From an uncultured Bacteroidia bacterium (GTDB taxonomy: Bacteria; Bacteroidota; Bacteroidia; Bacteroidales; F082), in contig CACYHX010000009.1 in assembly GCA_902774365.1 (NCBI GenBank), positions 1 to 64,000 of the forward strand: a stretch of DNA of 64,000 bases, read 5' to 3'. Of this stretch, positions 42,225-50,243 are shown in pieces. A model generated the notes under the pieces. That model made no database searches. It was not told where the DNA came from and was given only the letters and a program-made list of their open reading frames with translations. The position numbers and the translations under genes are program-made. The first letter of the stretch is position 1; each line of letters begins with the position of its first letter.

Positions 42225-43007
42225 ATGAAAAAGTTAATCTACGCAGCAATGCTCCTATTTGGTTTGAGCATGATGGCTTCTTGCGGTGGCAACAAGCAAG
42301 AGAATAATGAAACAAAAAACACCGAAACATCGGTGCAACAAGAATCTTCGACAAAGGAAGAAAAAACTGAACCTGTCGACTCCCGCCCCCGTGTGTATGC
42401 CAATGCCTTCGACGGTTTTGTAAATATTCGTGAGAAACCTGAGGCCAAAGCCTCAATTGTTGGCACATTCAAAAACGGTCCTGAAGGTGCAGTCTTATTA
42501 GACTCAGATGGTGAATGGACTAAGATTGATTGCAATGGCATTGTGGGATATGTGCTTTCAAAATTTATTCAGGATACGCCGACCGAAGCTATTGACGAGG
42601 GTATAACTATGGATTGGTTGGAAGGTTGGTGGAAATACAATGAATTTGAAAGCATTCTAATATTTGACAATGGAGGATTTATGGAATACAATTGTGGGTT
42701 TAATGAAGGCAGCTATACAAGCAAAGGCTCGTTTAAACTGCAAGGGTCTTCTTTGGTATTGAATATCGATGTTGACTTTGTAAGATGGCCAGAAGAGCCA
42801 GACCCAAAAACTAAAACACTTACCCTTGACCCGAATAAGAAGACGATTGTTGGATACAAGAAAGAACCGTTAAAAACCAAAGAATTGCGAGAATACCTCA
42901 TTGAAGAATATGGAGATGAATACATGTCGTATGATGGTTTTTATCTGACAAAAAAGGAATTTAACGAATTAAAAAAGCATGTTTTCGACAAATACACAGG
43001 CTATTAA
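42225..43007 (+). CDS. Shared-leader lipoprotein with SH3b domain
   Basis: 260 residues. Leader MKKLIYAAMLLFGLSMMASC (Cys20), the closest relative of the leader at 39656, with the upstream bases AGAAA also shared. An acidic linker (~22-55) precedes an SH3b domain (~58-118: FDGFVNIREKPEAKASIVG, GEWTKIDCNGIVGYVLSKFI). Residues ~130-210 are a lipocalin-like WLEGWWKYNEFESILIFDNG domain. The acidic C-terminus is unrecognised. Predicted envelope location. Confidence 0.8.
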   Translation: MKKLIYAAMLLFGLSMMASCGGNKQENNETKNTETSVQQESSTKEEKTEPVDSRPRVYANAFDGFVNIREKPEAKASIVGTFKNGPEGAVLLDSDGEWTKIDCNGIVGYVLSKFIQDTPTEAIDEGITMDWLEGWWKYNEFESILIFDNGGFMEYNCGFNEGSYTSKGSFKLQGSSLVLNIDVDFVRWPEEPDPKTKTLTLDPNKKTIVGYKKEPLKTKELREYLIEEYGDEYMSYDGFYLTKKEFNELKKHVFDKYTGY

Positions 43008-43064
43008 ACATTTTATCAGAAACTAACGTAACATCGGAATTTGACAACTTTTTAATAACTCATT

Positions 43065-44942
43065 ATGAAAACATTCAACAAAATCATTATCGCAATGGCT
43101 CTTTTGACGAACTTTATATCCTGCTCTTATGGACAAATGAAGTATAAAGAACCCGTGATCATTTCCACATCCGTTTTGGAAAAGTATGATGACAATACGC
43201 CTAGAGAAGTCATGGTTACCTTTCAAAATAATACCAAAATGTGGTTTAAAGTTTTTGAGCATTCTAAACTTAGTGTATTATCTCCATACGAAGGTAGGTA
43301 TTCTGGGGATGTGACTATTCCAAGTAAAGTAAAGATCAATGGAAAAGACTATCCTGTCACTTCCATTGCATCAGAATCATTTGATGGTGAAGAAATCACA
43401 TCCGTGTCCATCCCTAATTCGGTGACCCGCATTGGTCGGTCTGCATTTGAGCATTGTGAAAAACTAACCTCGATAACCATTCCTGGCAGTGTCAAAAATA
43501 TTGAACAGATGGCTTTTTCTTATTGTCATCAATTGACTTCGGTCTGTTTTATGGAAGGTGTAGAATATATCGGTTTGTGCATGTTTGAGGGGTGCACTAG
43601 TTTAACTTCAGTGAGTATCCCTCAAAGTATAATCACTATTGGAGGAAGAGCATTTGAGGGATGCACCAGCTTGACTACTATAGGTATTCCCAAGGGGGTG
43701 ACTGGAATAGGAGGGGAGTCTTTCAAGGATTGCACAGGACTGACTTCGATAAACATTCCTCAAAGCGTAGAAATCATTGATCCTTATGCGTTTGATAATT
43801 GCAGTAACTTGACCTCAATCACGATTCCTCAAAGTATAAAACTCATAGGAGGTGATGCATTTCGTGGGACTAAATGGTATAACAGTCAACCTGATGGATT
43901 GATAGTTTTAGGTCCAGTGGCTTACGAATACAAAGGTGAGGCCCCAGAAGGGACTTCGGTCATTATTCCAAATTCTGTAACCACTATTAGAGACATGGCT
44001 TTCGCCAATAAAAAGGGCATTTCTTCAATAGAAATCCCAAAATCTGTAACTAACTTCGGTTATCATGCTTTTGAAGGCACAGCGTGGCTTGAGAATCAAC
44101 CAGACGGATTGGTTAGGATAGGTAATGCCATTTATACATACAAGGGCAATATACCCAATGGAGCTATTAGTATCCCTGACGGTGTGACCCACATCTGTGA
44201 TTATGCCTTTAACCAACGTCACTATGATTTGGCATCGGTGTCTCTTCCAAATAGTGTGACCAGCATTGGTCCAAGTGCTTTCAGAGATTGCAATAATTTA
44301 GTTTCTATAAGTATTCCAAATAGCGTAACCAGAATTGGTTCCCAAGCTTTCCGTGGATGCGGCAGTCTAACTTCAATAAATATCCCCAATGGGGTAACTC
44401 GTATAGAAGGAGGCTCGTTTTACGATTGTAAAAAACTTGCCGAAGTAACAATTCCAAACAGCGTGACCAGCATAGAAGACAATGCTTTTGAAGGCTGTGA
44501 TCGTCTTACCACAATAACCATTCCTAGCAGTGTAAAGAACATTGGAAACTATGCTTTTGGTTATTGTGACAACCTCTCTTTTGTAACCATCCAAAATCCA
44601 AATTTAAAATTCAACATTGAAGACGTTTTTGCTGAATGCGATTTGTTACGATACTCCAAAATTGAATCCGACAACGGAGCTCAAGTTCTCAAATGGTGGG
44701 TGTTTGGAAAATGGCAATGGGACGGAAACAATGTGATTGAAATCAAACCAAACGAGTTTGTTTATTCGGTCAATGGGAAAGTTGTTGACAAAGGGCCGCT
44801 TGATATTAAAGGTAGCTATATTTATCCACACGGGGAAAATGGCGTTTTTCAAATTAACGAACTTAGAATATATGAAAATGAACGAAGCATTTTCTGCTAC
44901 AAAGACTATGACCAAATTGAACTGAAAAAGGTGGATAAGTAA
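43065..44942 (+). CDS. BspA-type leucine-rich repeat protein with C-terminal WKW domain
   Basis: 625 residues. N-terminal signal (MKTFNKIIIAMALLTNFISC, possible lipidation at Cys20). From ~85 to ~525 about fifteen LRR_5/BspA repeats of ~23 residues (pattern SIxIPNSVTxIGxxAFxxCxxLT), two of them interrupted by ~25-residue inserts (WYNSQPDGLIVLG, WLENQPDGLVRIG). The last ~80 residues (WWVFGKWQWDGNNVIEIKPN, FVYSVNGKVVDKGPLDI, SYIYPHGENGVFQ) are a separate domain repeated in the next gene. BspA-type LRRs occur in adhesins. No T9SS signal seen. Confidence 0.88.
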   Translation: MKTFNKIIIAMALLTNFISCSYGQMKYKEPVIISTSVLEKYDDNTPREVMVTFQNNTKMWFKVFEHSKLSVLSPYEGRYSGDVTIPSKVKINGKDYPVTSIASESFDGEEITSVSIPNSVTRIGRSAFEHCEKLTSITIPGSVKNIEQMAFSYCHQLTSVCFMEGVEYIGLCMFEGCTSLTSVSIPQSIITIGGRAFEGCTSLTTIGIPKGVTGIGGESFKDCTGLTSINIPQSVEIIDPYAFDNCSNLTSITIPQSIKLIGGDAFRGTKWYNSQPDGLIVLGPVAYEYKGEAPEGTSVIIPNSVTTIRDMAFANKKGISSIEIPKSVTNFGYHAFEGTAWLENQPDGLVRIGNAIYTYKGNIPNGAISIPDGVTHICDYAFNQRHYDLASVSLPNSVTSIGPSAFRDCNNLVSISIPNSVTRIGSQAFRGCGSLTSINIPNGVTRIEGGSFYDCKKLAEVTIPNSVTSIEDNAFEGCDRLTTITIPSSVKNIGNYAFGYCDNLSFVTIQNPNLKFNIEDVFAECDLLRYSKIESDNGAQVLKWWVFGKWQWDGNNVIEIKPNEFVYSVNGKVVDKGPLDIKGSYIYPHGENGVFQINELRIYENERSIFCYKDYDQIELKKVDK

Positions 44943-45020
44943 GTCTATTATCTATTGAAAAGGTGCAAAATATTGATTGTCATGAAAAATCTGAATGTCA
45001 AACTTATAATCAATTGTTCT

Positions 45021-45683
45021 ATGAAAAAGATTTTGTATGCAGTAATGCTCCTGCTTGGTTTGAGCATACCCGCCATTTCTTGCTATGGCCAATCTCAACT
45101 TCCCAGCTGGGTTATAGGAAAATGGGAATACGACAAAAACGAGGTTATTGAACTTACTCCAACAGGATTCATTTTTACGGTTAATGGAAAAGTGGTTGAC
45201 GAAGGTTCGATTGATGTTAGTAATAGTTTTATATATCCCGAAGGGAAAAATGGTGTTTTCCAAGATGGGCTTGTCATGATGCAAGAAAAGCTTTACATTG
45301 AAGGCGGTGACAATGGGCCTCTGAAAAAACTTTCTGGAAAATCGAACAACAATGCTATTGGACTGAAAAAAGAGTATGAATGGATACTTGGAGAGTGGAA
45401 AGGCGTTGAATGGAAAGGTGATTTGGCCATCATTTCAAGAGACGGGATTATCTTTAACAATGCAGTTCAATCCGCTTTGTTGGACGAGATGGAACCAGAC
45501 AGGTCGGAACTGACTAAGCAAACCTATGAGATTAAGACAACAAAATATGATTTTGACAACAAAAACTATGTCAGTATCGTAGTAAATGGCAACGCTGAAT
45601 ACTACCTTGACCTCAAAGCAAAAGTTATTTTCTATTTTTATGACTTCGATCAAAAAATCATACTGAAAAAAGTAAGTAAATAA
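45021..45683 (+). CDS. Shared-leader lipoprotein/secreted protein with duplicated W-x-GKW-type domain
   Basis: 220 residues from the ATG at 45021; a TTG at 44955 is in frame but precedes an obvious leader. MKKILYAVMLLLGLSIPAISC is the island cassette, DNA TTGGTTTGAGCAT included. Residues ~28-115 (WVIGKWEYDKNEVIELTPTG, FTVNGKVVDEGSIDVSN, FIYPEGKNGVFQ) are clearly homologous to the C-terminal domain of the preceding LRR protein. A second, more distant copy follows (WILGEWKGVEWKGDLAIISR to the end, IILKKVSK). Function unknown. Confidence 0.8.
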   Translation: MKKILYAVMLLLGLSIPAISCYGQSQLPSWVIGKWEYDKNEVIELTPTGFIFTVNGKVVDEGSIDVSNSFIYPEGKNGVFQDGLVMMQEKLYIEGGDNGPLKKLSGKSNNNAIGLKKEYEWILGEWKGVEWKGDLAIISRDGIIFNNAVQSALLDEMEPDRSELTKQTYEIKTTKYDFDNKNYVSIVVNGNAEYYLDLKAKVIFYFYDFDQKIILKKVSK

Positions 45684-45722
45684 CTCTTTTTGAGAAAAAC
45701 GGTTCAGACCGTCAACTTTCCC

Positions 45723-45774
45723 GTCAGAACCCGGCGAAATCCCGAAAAAAAGACAGATTTCGCTGGGTTTTGAC
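45723..45774. terminator. Long inverted repeat at the island's right edge, probable terminator
   Basis: 19-nt arms (GTCAGAACCCGGCGAAATC and its partner ending GGGTTTTGAC) match at 17 of 19, around an A-rich 14-nt loop. It follows the last island gene by 40 bp. There is no long T-run on the plus strand, so termination is plausible but not certain. Confidence 0.55.
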
Positions 45775-45815
45775 ATAAAAACTATCCTTTTTATCGGCTA
45801 CCGACACAAAACCTA

Positions 45816-45830
45816 TATCCATTTTGGATA
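45816..45830. promoter_or_regulatory. TATCCATTTTGGATA palindrome, copy 2, over the -33 element
   Basis: Identical to the 15-mer at 38171. Its internal TTTG (45823-45826) sits exactly 19 nt before the TTTG of the -7 box at 45838, so a protein bound here would cover the -33 element. Confidence 0.6.
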
Positions 45831-45837
45831 TTTTCCG

Positions 45838-45845
45838 TATTTTTG
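45838..45845 (+). promoter_or_regulatory. -7 promoter box for structured RNA/HTH gene
   Basis: TATTTTTG with a TTTG -33 element 19 nt upstream, the best complete Bacteroidetes promoter in the window. Predicted transcription start near 45852, which leaves a 264-nt leader before the HTH gene at 46116. Confidence 0.7.
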
Positions 45846-45894
45846 AAGCCTAAATCTTAAAAGTCAAAAAACGGAAAAGAGATAACCAATTGAA

Positions 45895-46095
45895 ATACTA
45901 ACTGAGCTTTTGCTCTTGTTCTTTTCGCCGTAAATCTGGAAACTTTATGTCAGAAGGGAACTTAAGAGCGAGAGTTCATGCTTTCTAGCGTGAACTTATC
46001 GTTTCTTTAGGTCTGACAGGGCTTTTCCAGAGCCTACGGCGAACTACGGCAACGTAAGTACACGCTTTTTCATTGCCCATAGGGGAAAGAGCCAA
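45895..46095 (+). ncRNA. Candidate structured RNA (long leader or 6S-like ncRNA)
   Basis: The 432-bp gap 45684-46115 contains a nested, rod-like fold. Outer stem: CGCCGTA (45926) with TACGGCG (46035), and CTGGAAA (45936) with TTTCCAG (46024). Middle stem: TGTCAGA with TCTGACA (near 45949 and 46012). Apical hairpin: AGTTCATGCT, TTCT loop, AGCGTGAACT (45973-45996), with large internal loops. A further TGCTCTT/AAGAGC pairing can close the outside. A second TACGGC at 46045 offers an alternative partner for GCCGTA. The single hairpin with a central bubble recalls 6S RNA, but a regulatory leader for the downstream HTH gene is as likely. Ends are approximate. Confidence 0.55.
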
Positions 46096-46115
46096 AGCCA
46101 AGCAACAAGCAGGCA

Positions 46116-46370
46116 ATGGAACACAGCTGCAACATCCACATCGGACAACTTATCCGTGAGCAACTCAGAGCCGACCAGCGCAGCGCAAGTTGGCTGGCAC
46201 GGGAGATTGGCTGCTCACGCAACCATCTTTACAAGGTGTTCCGCAAGCCTTCATTGGATGGCGATCTGCTGCTCTGCATCTCCTTGGCCATGAATTTCAA
46301 CTTCTTCCAATACTATACGGCAGCTTTTTACGAAGGAATGAAGGAGAGGCTGGGGGAGACAAAACAATGA
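46116..46370 (+). CDS. Small HTH DNA-binding protein, paralogue A
   Basis: 84 residues. The central part (SASWLAREIGCSRNHLYKVF, ~23-42) is a clear helix-turn-helix: recognition helix SRNHLYKVFRKP, followed by a cro/Xre-like LLLCISLAMNFNFFQ helix. A near-identical protein is encoded at 48714, and DNA identity between the two is high over ~170 bp. Preceded by the 264-nt structured leader. Its stop codon touches the stop of the convergent kinase gene. Probable transcription regulator; targets unknown. Confidence 0.8.
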   Translation: MEHSCNIHIGQLIREQLRADQRSASWLAREIGCSRNHLYKVFRKPSLDGDLLLCISLAMNFNFFQYYTAAFYEGMKERLGETKQ

Positions 46371-48017
46371 CTATTTCTTATCCCTCACTAATCGCACACT
46401 TCTTGCCATACTTTTCGGTATTACGGCCTCGTGATCGAAAAAAGAATTGCAAAAATAGATACCCTTAGCCCATACGGGATCATGGTGGGTTGACGACCAG
46501 TAGAAACCGTATTTGCCAATCAATCCCACAACGCCTGCGTCACGAATTCCTGCCGCTGGCAAGAACACCGCTCCGTACGCCTCAACCTTCTCCTTCCAAA
46601 AAGGCTGAGGAATGATGTTGCTCAAATAGTTGACATCGTCATTATTGACATCATTCAGTTGAAAAACGTTGTCGTCCCAATCATCGGGAAGGAGCAGCAG
46701 ACCATTCACCCCCTCTACATTGGCTTTAACAAAGCGTATGCCCGAAGCGGTGGTACGCTTATCCAAAAGATACAGCCACTCGTCCATGGTCAATGTACGC
46801 CATAGGTTTTCTTCATTACCACCATTGCTGATAGCATTGTAGCCCCAATCGGCTTGTCCGTCGTGGTCACAAAGGTCGCAGGTATCAATGCCGTAGGCAC
46901 TATATTGGCTAGTGGTAGTACCGCCCTGCCAATCCTCTGCTTTATCGCTCCAAGGCTGGTAACAGACGGAGCCATGTGGACGTCCGTTCGAACTCCAGCC
47001 AAACAAATCAAACCAGCCTCGATGGTTCGCCCCATGATTTCCATTGGCATTGTCGCCGCCGATGTATTCATATTGGTTTTCTGCAAAGCGCCATGTGTTG
47101 GTGTATGGCTTGTATTGCAAATTGCCCTTTGCAAAATACACCTGGTCGCCCGCTTCATTGATGGTGAACAAACCACTGATAGCCCCTTCAGGTGCAGCAG
47201 GGCGAGGCGGCAAGGACCCTTCCCTGTTGACTACTAACCAAACGATGGCTCCAATTAACAACACGACGGCTATGCCCAATCCAATTCTTGAGCAAGTCAG
47301 GATGCGCTCGTTCCTTTTGATGGCGTTTTGCAATTCTCCAATGCTTTGGTAACGATCTTTCGGGTCTGCTTTTAAACAACGTTGCGCCACAGCATCCTTG
47401 GCTAAACCAAAATGTTGCAGGATTTTGCCCAAGGCATAAATATCGGTGGCAGGGCTGAACAATTCAGTTTTAGTGGCTTGTTGTTCGGGGGCGCAGTACT
47501 CACGGGTAAAACCAAGGTCATGCAGATAACTCTCACTCCAGCCAAAGCCCAAGTCGATGAGCTTTACATGATGTCCTTTGTTGGTGATGAGAATGTTTGT
47601 AGGCTTGAGGTCAAGATGCAGCATCTTCTTGTCGTGGAGGTAGGCCAAGGCTGAAAATAACTCATCGCAAAACTGTTTCTTGTGTCTTTTTTCCTTGAAA
47701 TAGTCGGGATGCTTGGCCACAAAAGCCTCTAGGCTGTCACCATCGATATAGTCCATACGAATATAAGGGCCTTGTTCGTCTTCGTCGTAGGCAAAGTAAC
47801 GCACAATATTGGGATGTTCCAACTCTATGCCAAGCTCAAACTCTTTGCGAAACAAGCTCATGTAGGCTTCCGAAGTGCGCATGTCCTTCTTGGGCCGTTT
47901 GATGCAATACACGCGGTTGTCTTTGACGAGGCGATAGCAATCGCAGGTGCCGCCACTATCAAAAAGTACCTCCTCCTGTTCGTGCTGTGCAGGGGTGATG
48001 AAATCAGAATTGCTCAT
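46371..48017 (-). CDS. Transmembrane Ser/Thr protein kinase with extracytoplasmic FISUMP-like sensor
   Basis: 548 residues. Cytoplasmic kinase domain (~15-240): Gly-loop FDSGGTCDCYRLV, ATP Lys at CIK (40), Glu59, catalytic loop HLDLKPTN (134-141, Asp136; HLD rather than HRD), DLG (155-157) in place of DFG, and CAPEQ (175-179). Then a basic turn and one membrane segment (~245-263), a Pro-rich linker, and an outside domain (~280-548) with GLFTINEAGDQVYFAKGNLQ, YEYIGGDNANGNHG, GWFDLFGWSSNG and YWSSTHHD, resembling the Fibrobacter/Bacteroidales paralogous sulfatase-modifying-like (FISUMP) domain. Architecture suggests a receptor kinase. Its start overlaps the stop of the upstream HTH gene (ATGA), so the two are coupled. 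Confidence 0.88.
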   Translation of the reverse strand: MSNSDFITPAQHEQEEVLFDSGGTCDCYRLVKDNRVYCIKRPKKDMRTSEAYMSLFRKEFELGIELEHPNIVRYFAYDEDEQGPYIRMDYIDGDSLEAFVAKHPDYFKEKRHKKQFCDELFSALAYLHDKKMLHLDLKPTNILITNKGHHVKLIDLGFGWSESYLHDLGFTREYCAPEQQATKTELFSPATDIYALGKILQHFGLAKDAVAQRCLKADPKDRYQSIGELQNAIKRNERILTCSRIGLGIAVVLLIGAIVWLVVNREGSLPPRPAAPEGAISGLFTINEAGDQVYFAKGNLQYKPYTNTWRFAENQYEYIGGDNANGNHGANHRGWFDLFGWSSNGRPHGSVCYQPWSDKAEDWQGGTTTSQYSAYGIDTCDLCDHDGQADWGYNAISNGGNEENLWRTLTMDEWLYLLDKRTTASGIRFVKANVEGVNGLLLLPDDWDDNVFQLNDVNNDDVNYLSNIIPQPFWKEKVEAYGAVFLPAAGIRDAGVVGLIGKYGFYWSSTHHDPVWAKGIYFCNSFFDHEAVIPKSMARSVRLVRDKK

Positions 48018-48580
48018 GCTGACGCCTCCTTGATGAATAGTTCGGTCAACCCGTTCTGCCGTCCCGCCACATAACCTAATTCGTTGCCAGCGGCATCGCG
48101 CACAATCTCACCATTACGAACGACTTGGAACACCTGTAGGGGATATTCCAAACGGAAATTGAAGATAGTCACCTCGTCGTTGACTTGAAGCTTGCCGTTC
48201 AGACTTTGTGTCACGCGGAAGGAGTTTTCACCAATGCACAGCAAAACAAGGTGCCGGTTGGGTAGCCACGAGGCTTCCACCGATGTCCCTTCACGAATCT
48301 CGTCGGCGAAAAAAGCTTTTTCCATCCAATCGCTCTCCACAGGCTGAGTGCCTGTCAAGACTTCCCATGAAGACGAACCAAGATAATGCGCCAATGCATC
48401 AAGGGTGGCTTTACGGGGCGCAATAGGTGACTTGGCGTAACCCATCAGCCGTTTCAGGGTATTCACGCCCAGACGGTCGCTAGCTGGAAACGATTCCGAA
48501 AGCACTTCAAAGTCCTTGGCGTTATTGAAGTCGAGCCCCGATTTTTTCTTGATCTTTTCAATGATGGGTAAGGATAACAT
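48014..48580 (-). CDS. HTH-type protein coupled to the receptor kinase
   Basis: 188 residues from the ATG at 48580 (the frame opens at 48643; a -7 box TATTTTTG on the minus strand lies near 48602). The N-terminal ~75 residues (IIEKIKKKSGLDFNN, LGVNTLKRLMGYAKS, PRKATLDALAHYLGSSSWEVL) match a Bacteroidetes-type helical DNA-binding region. The C-terminal ~90 residues form a beta-rich domain (GTSVEASWLPNRHLVLLCIG, VNDEVTIFNFRLEYPLQVFQ). Encoded immediately upstream of, and overlapping, the kinase gene. Likely the kinase's regulator or substrate, by position only. Confidence 0.8.
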   Translation of the reverse strand: MLSLPIIEKIKKKSGLDFNNAKDFEVLSESFPASDRLGVNTLKRLMGYAKSPIAPRKATLDALAHYLGSSSWEVLTGTQPVESDWMEKAFFADEIREGTSVEASWLPNRHLVLLCIGENSFRVTQSLNGKLQVNDEVTIFNFRLEYPLQVFQVVRNGEIVRDAAGNELGYVAGRQNGLTELFIKEASA

Positions 48581-48713
48581 AATTCCAATTATTTTGTGCA
48601 AAAATAAGCATTTAGTCAATTTGAAAATCAAAAGAAAAAGCAAATGGATGAAATGGACGAAACTACACCTAATCTAATCATGTACTTTTGTTTCACTCAA
48701 TCAAAAATAAGCA

Positions 48714-48965
48714 ATGAAAAAGCCATCGAGCGACATCCACATCGGCCTCCTTATTCAAACTCAACTAAAGGCCGACCAACGCAGCGCAAGTTGGCTGGCA
48801 CGCGAGATTGGCTGCTCGCGCAACCATCTTTATAAGGTGTTCCGCAAGCCTTCGTTGGATGGCGAACTGCTGCTTTGCATCTCTTTGGCCATGAATTTCA
48901 ACTTTTTCCAATATTATACTGCGGCTTTTCTTGAAAACATGAAGGCACGGATGGGAGAAGAATAA
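48714..48965 (+). CDS. Small HTH DNA-binding protein, paralogue B
   Basis: 83 residues, the near-duplicate of paralogue A: the core SASWLAREIGCSRNHLYKVF and LLLCISLAMNFNFFQYYTAA are unchanged, while both termini differ (MKKPSSDIHIGLL start, NMKARMGEE end). A perfect -7 box (TACTTTTG, 48683-48690) gives a short leader, unlike the long structured leader of A. Divergent from the HTH-kinase pair, convergent with hydF. Confidence 0.82.
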   Translation: MKKPSSDIHIGLLIQTQLKADQRSASWLAREIGCSRNHLYKVFRKPSLDGELLLCISLAMNFNFFQYYTAAFLENMKARMGEE

Positions 48966-48970
48966 AAGCC

Positions 48971-50161
48971 TTATTTACGGAATGGTTCCATCACCCGCTC
49001 AAAAATCCCATTCATATAAGCCAACGCCATGCCGTAGTTGCTAATCGGGATGCCCTGGTTGACAAACAGGTTGGTGCGGTTGAGCAGTTGCTTGCGTGTG
49101 CTCATACAGCCACCGCATTGGATGGCCATGGCGTATTTTTCGGGATGCTCGATGGGCGACAGGCCCGCCACATATTCAAAATGAATGTCTTTCCCTGTGT
49201 ATTTCAGGATCATGCGGGGCAGCTTCACGCGGCCGATGTCCACACAGGTGCTATGATGGGTGCACGACTCTAGCAGCAATACCGTGTCGCCGTCTTTCAG
49301 TTGTGAGAGATGCGGCGTCCCTTTCACGTAGTTGTCGAAGTCGCCACGCAAACGCGCCATGACGATGCTGAAGCTGGTCAAAGGAATGTCGGCAGGGACA
49401 ATTTTACTTACAAAACCAAACACTTGGCTGTCGGTGACAATCAAAGCGGGCTTGGGCATGGTGTCGAGATATTGCTGCAAGTGCGTCTCTTTCAGCACCA
49501 CACAGATGCATTCGTTGTCGAGCACATCGCGGATGGCCATCACTTGCGGCAGAATCAACCGGCCTTCGGGGGCTTCCGAGTCGACCGGGCATACCAAAAC
49601 CACCACCTCGTTCGGCTGAATGATGCCACCCAACAGCGACACCTTTTGATAGGCGCTCTCAGGAATGGCTTTTTTCAAGGCTTCGACCAACGGAGCGATG
49701 TCGTCATTTCTTGACACGCTGAAATCCAACACGGTAGCGCCCGTTTGCTGCTCCATCACCGCCTTCACGACGGCAAGCAGCGGCTCTTCGTCGGCCTTGT
49801 TGTGGACGATGAAAAACGGCACCGCCAATTCTTTCATTCGGGCAATCAGCTGCTTCTCAGGCTCGGCGAAGTTGTTTCCCGTGACGACGAGGATGGCGCA
49901 ATCAATTTCTTCCAGCACCTTCATCGTCTTCTCCACTCGCTGCTGTCCCAACGCGCCCACATCATCGGTGCCGGCCGTATCGATGAGCACACAAGGCCCA
50001 ATGCCGAAAATCTCCATGCTTTTCTTGACCGGGTCGGTGGTGGTACCCGCCGTGTCGCTCACGATGGCGATGTTTTGTCCCGTCAATAGGTTGATGAGGC
50101 TGCTTTTGCCGCAATTTCTGCGACCGAAAATGCCGATATGAGGCTTCAAATCCTTTGCCAT
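48971..50161 (-). CDS. hydF: [FeFe]-hydrogenase H-cluster maturation GTPase
   Basis: 396 residues. N-terminal GTPase domain: GRRNCGKSSLINLLTG (P-loop, ~12-27), SDTAGTTTDPV (switch I), DTAGTDDVG (G3), NKAD (G4). The C-terminal cluster-binding domain has CTHHSTCVDIGRVKLP and AIQCGGCM, the HydF His/Cys ligand pattern. HydF is the scaffold and carrier that delivers the 2Fe subcluster to [FeFe] hydrogenase, so the organism should make or use H2 anaerobically. HydE, HydG and the hydrogenase are not in the window. Confidence 0.95.
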   Translation of the reverse strand: MAKDLKPHIGIFGRRNCGKSSLINLLTGQNIAIVSDTAGTTTDPVKKSMEIFGIGPCVLIDTAGTDDVGALGQQRVEKTMKVLEEIDCAILVVTGNNFAEPEKQLIARMKELAVPFFIVHNKADEEPLLAVVKAVMEQQTGATVLDFSVSRNDDIAPLVEALKKAIPESAYQKVSLLGGIIQPNEVVVLVCPVDSEAPEGRLILPQVMAIRDVLDNECICVVLKETHLQQYLDTMPKPALIVTDSQVFGFVSKIVPADIPLTSFSIVMARLRGDFDNYVKGTPHLSQLKDGDTVLLLESCTHHSTCVDIGRVKLPRMILKYTGKDIHFEYVAGLSPIEHPEKYAMAIQCGGCMSTRKQLLNRTNLFVNQGIPISNYGMALAYMNGIFERVMEPFRK

Positions 50162-50243
50162 TTACCTTTGTTTTTCAATTTTGACGCAAAAATAATAAAA
50201 AGTAGTCGAAAAATAGGAAAAACTTAATATATTGATTATAAAT

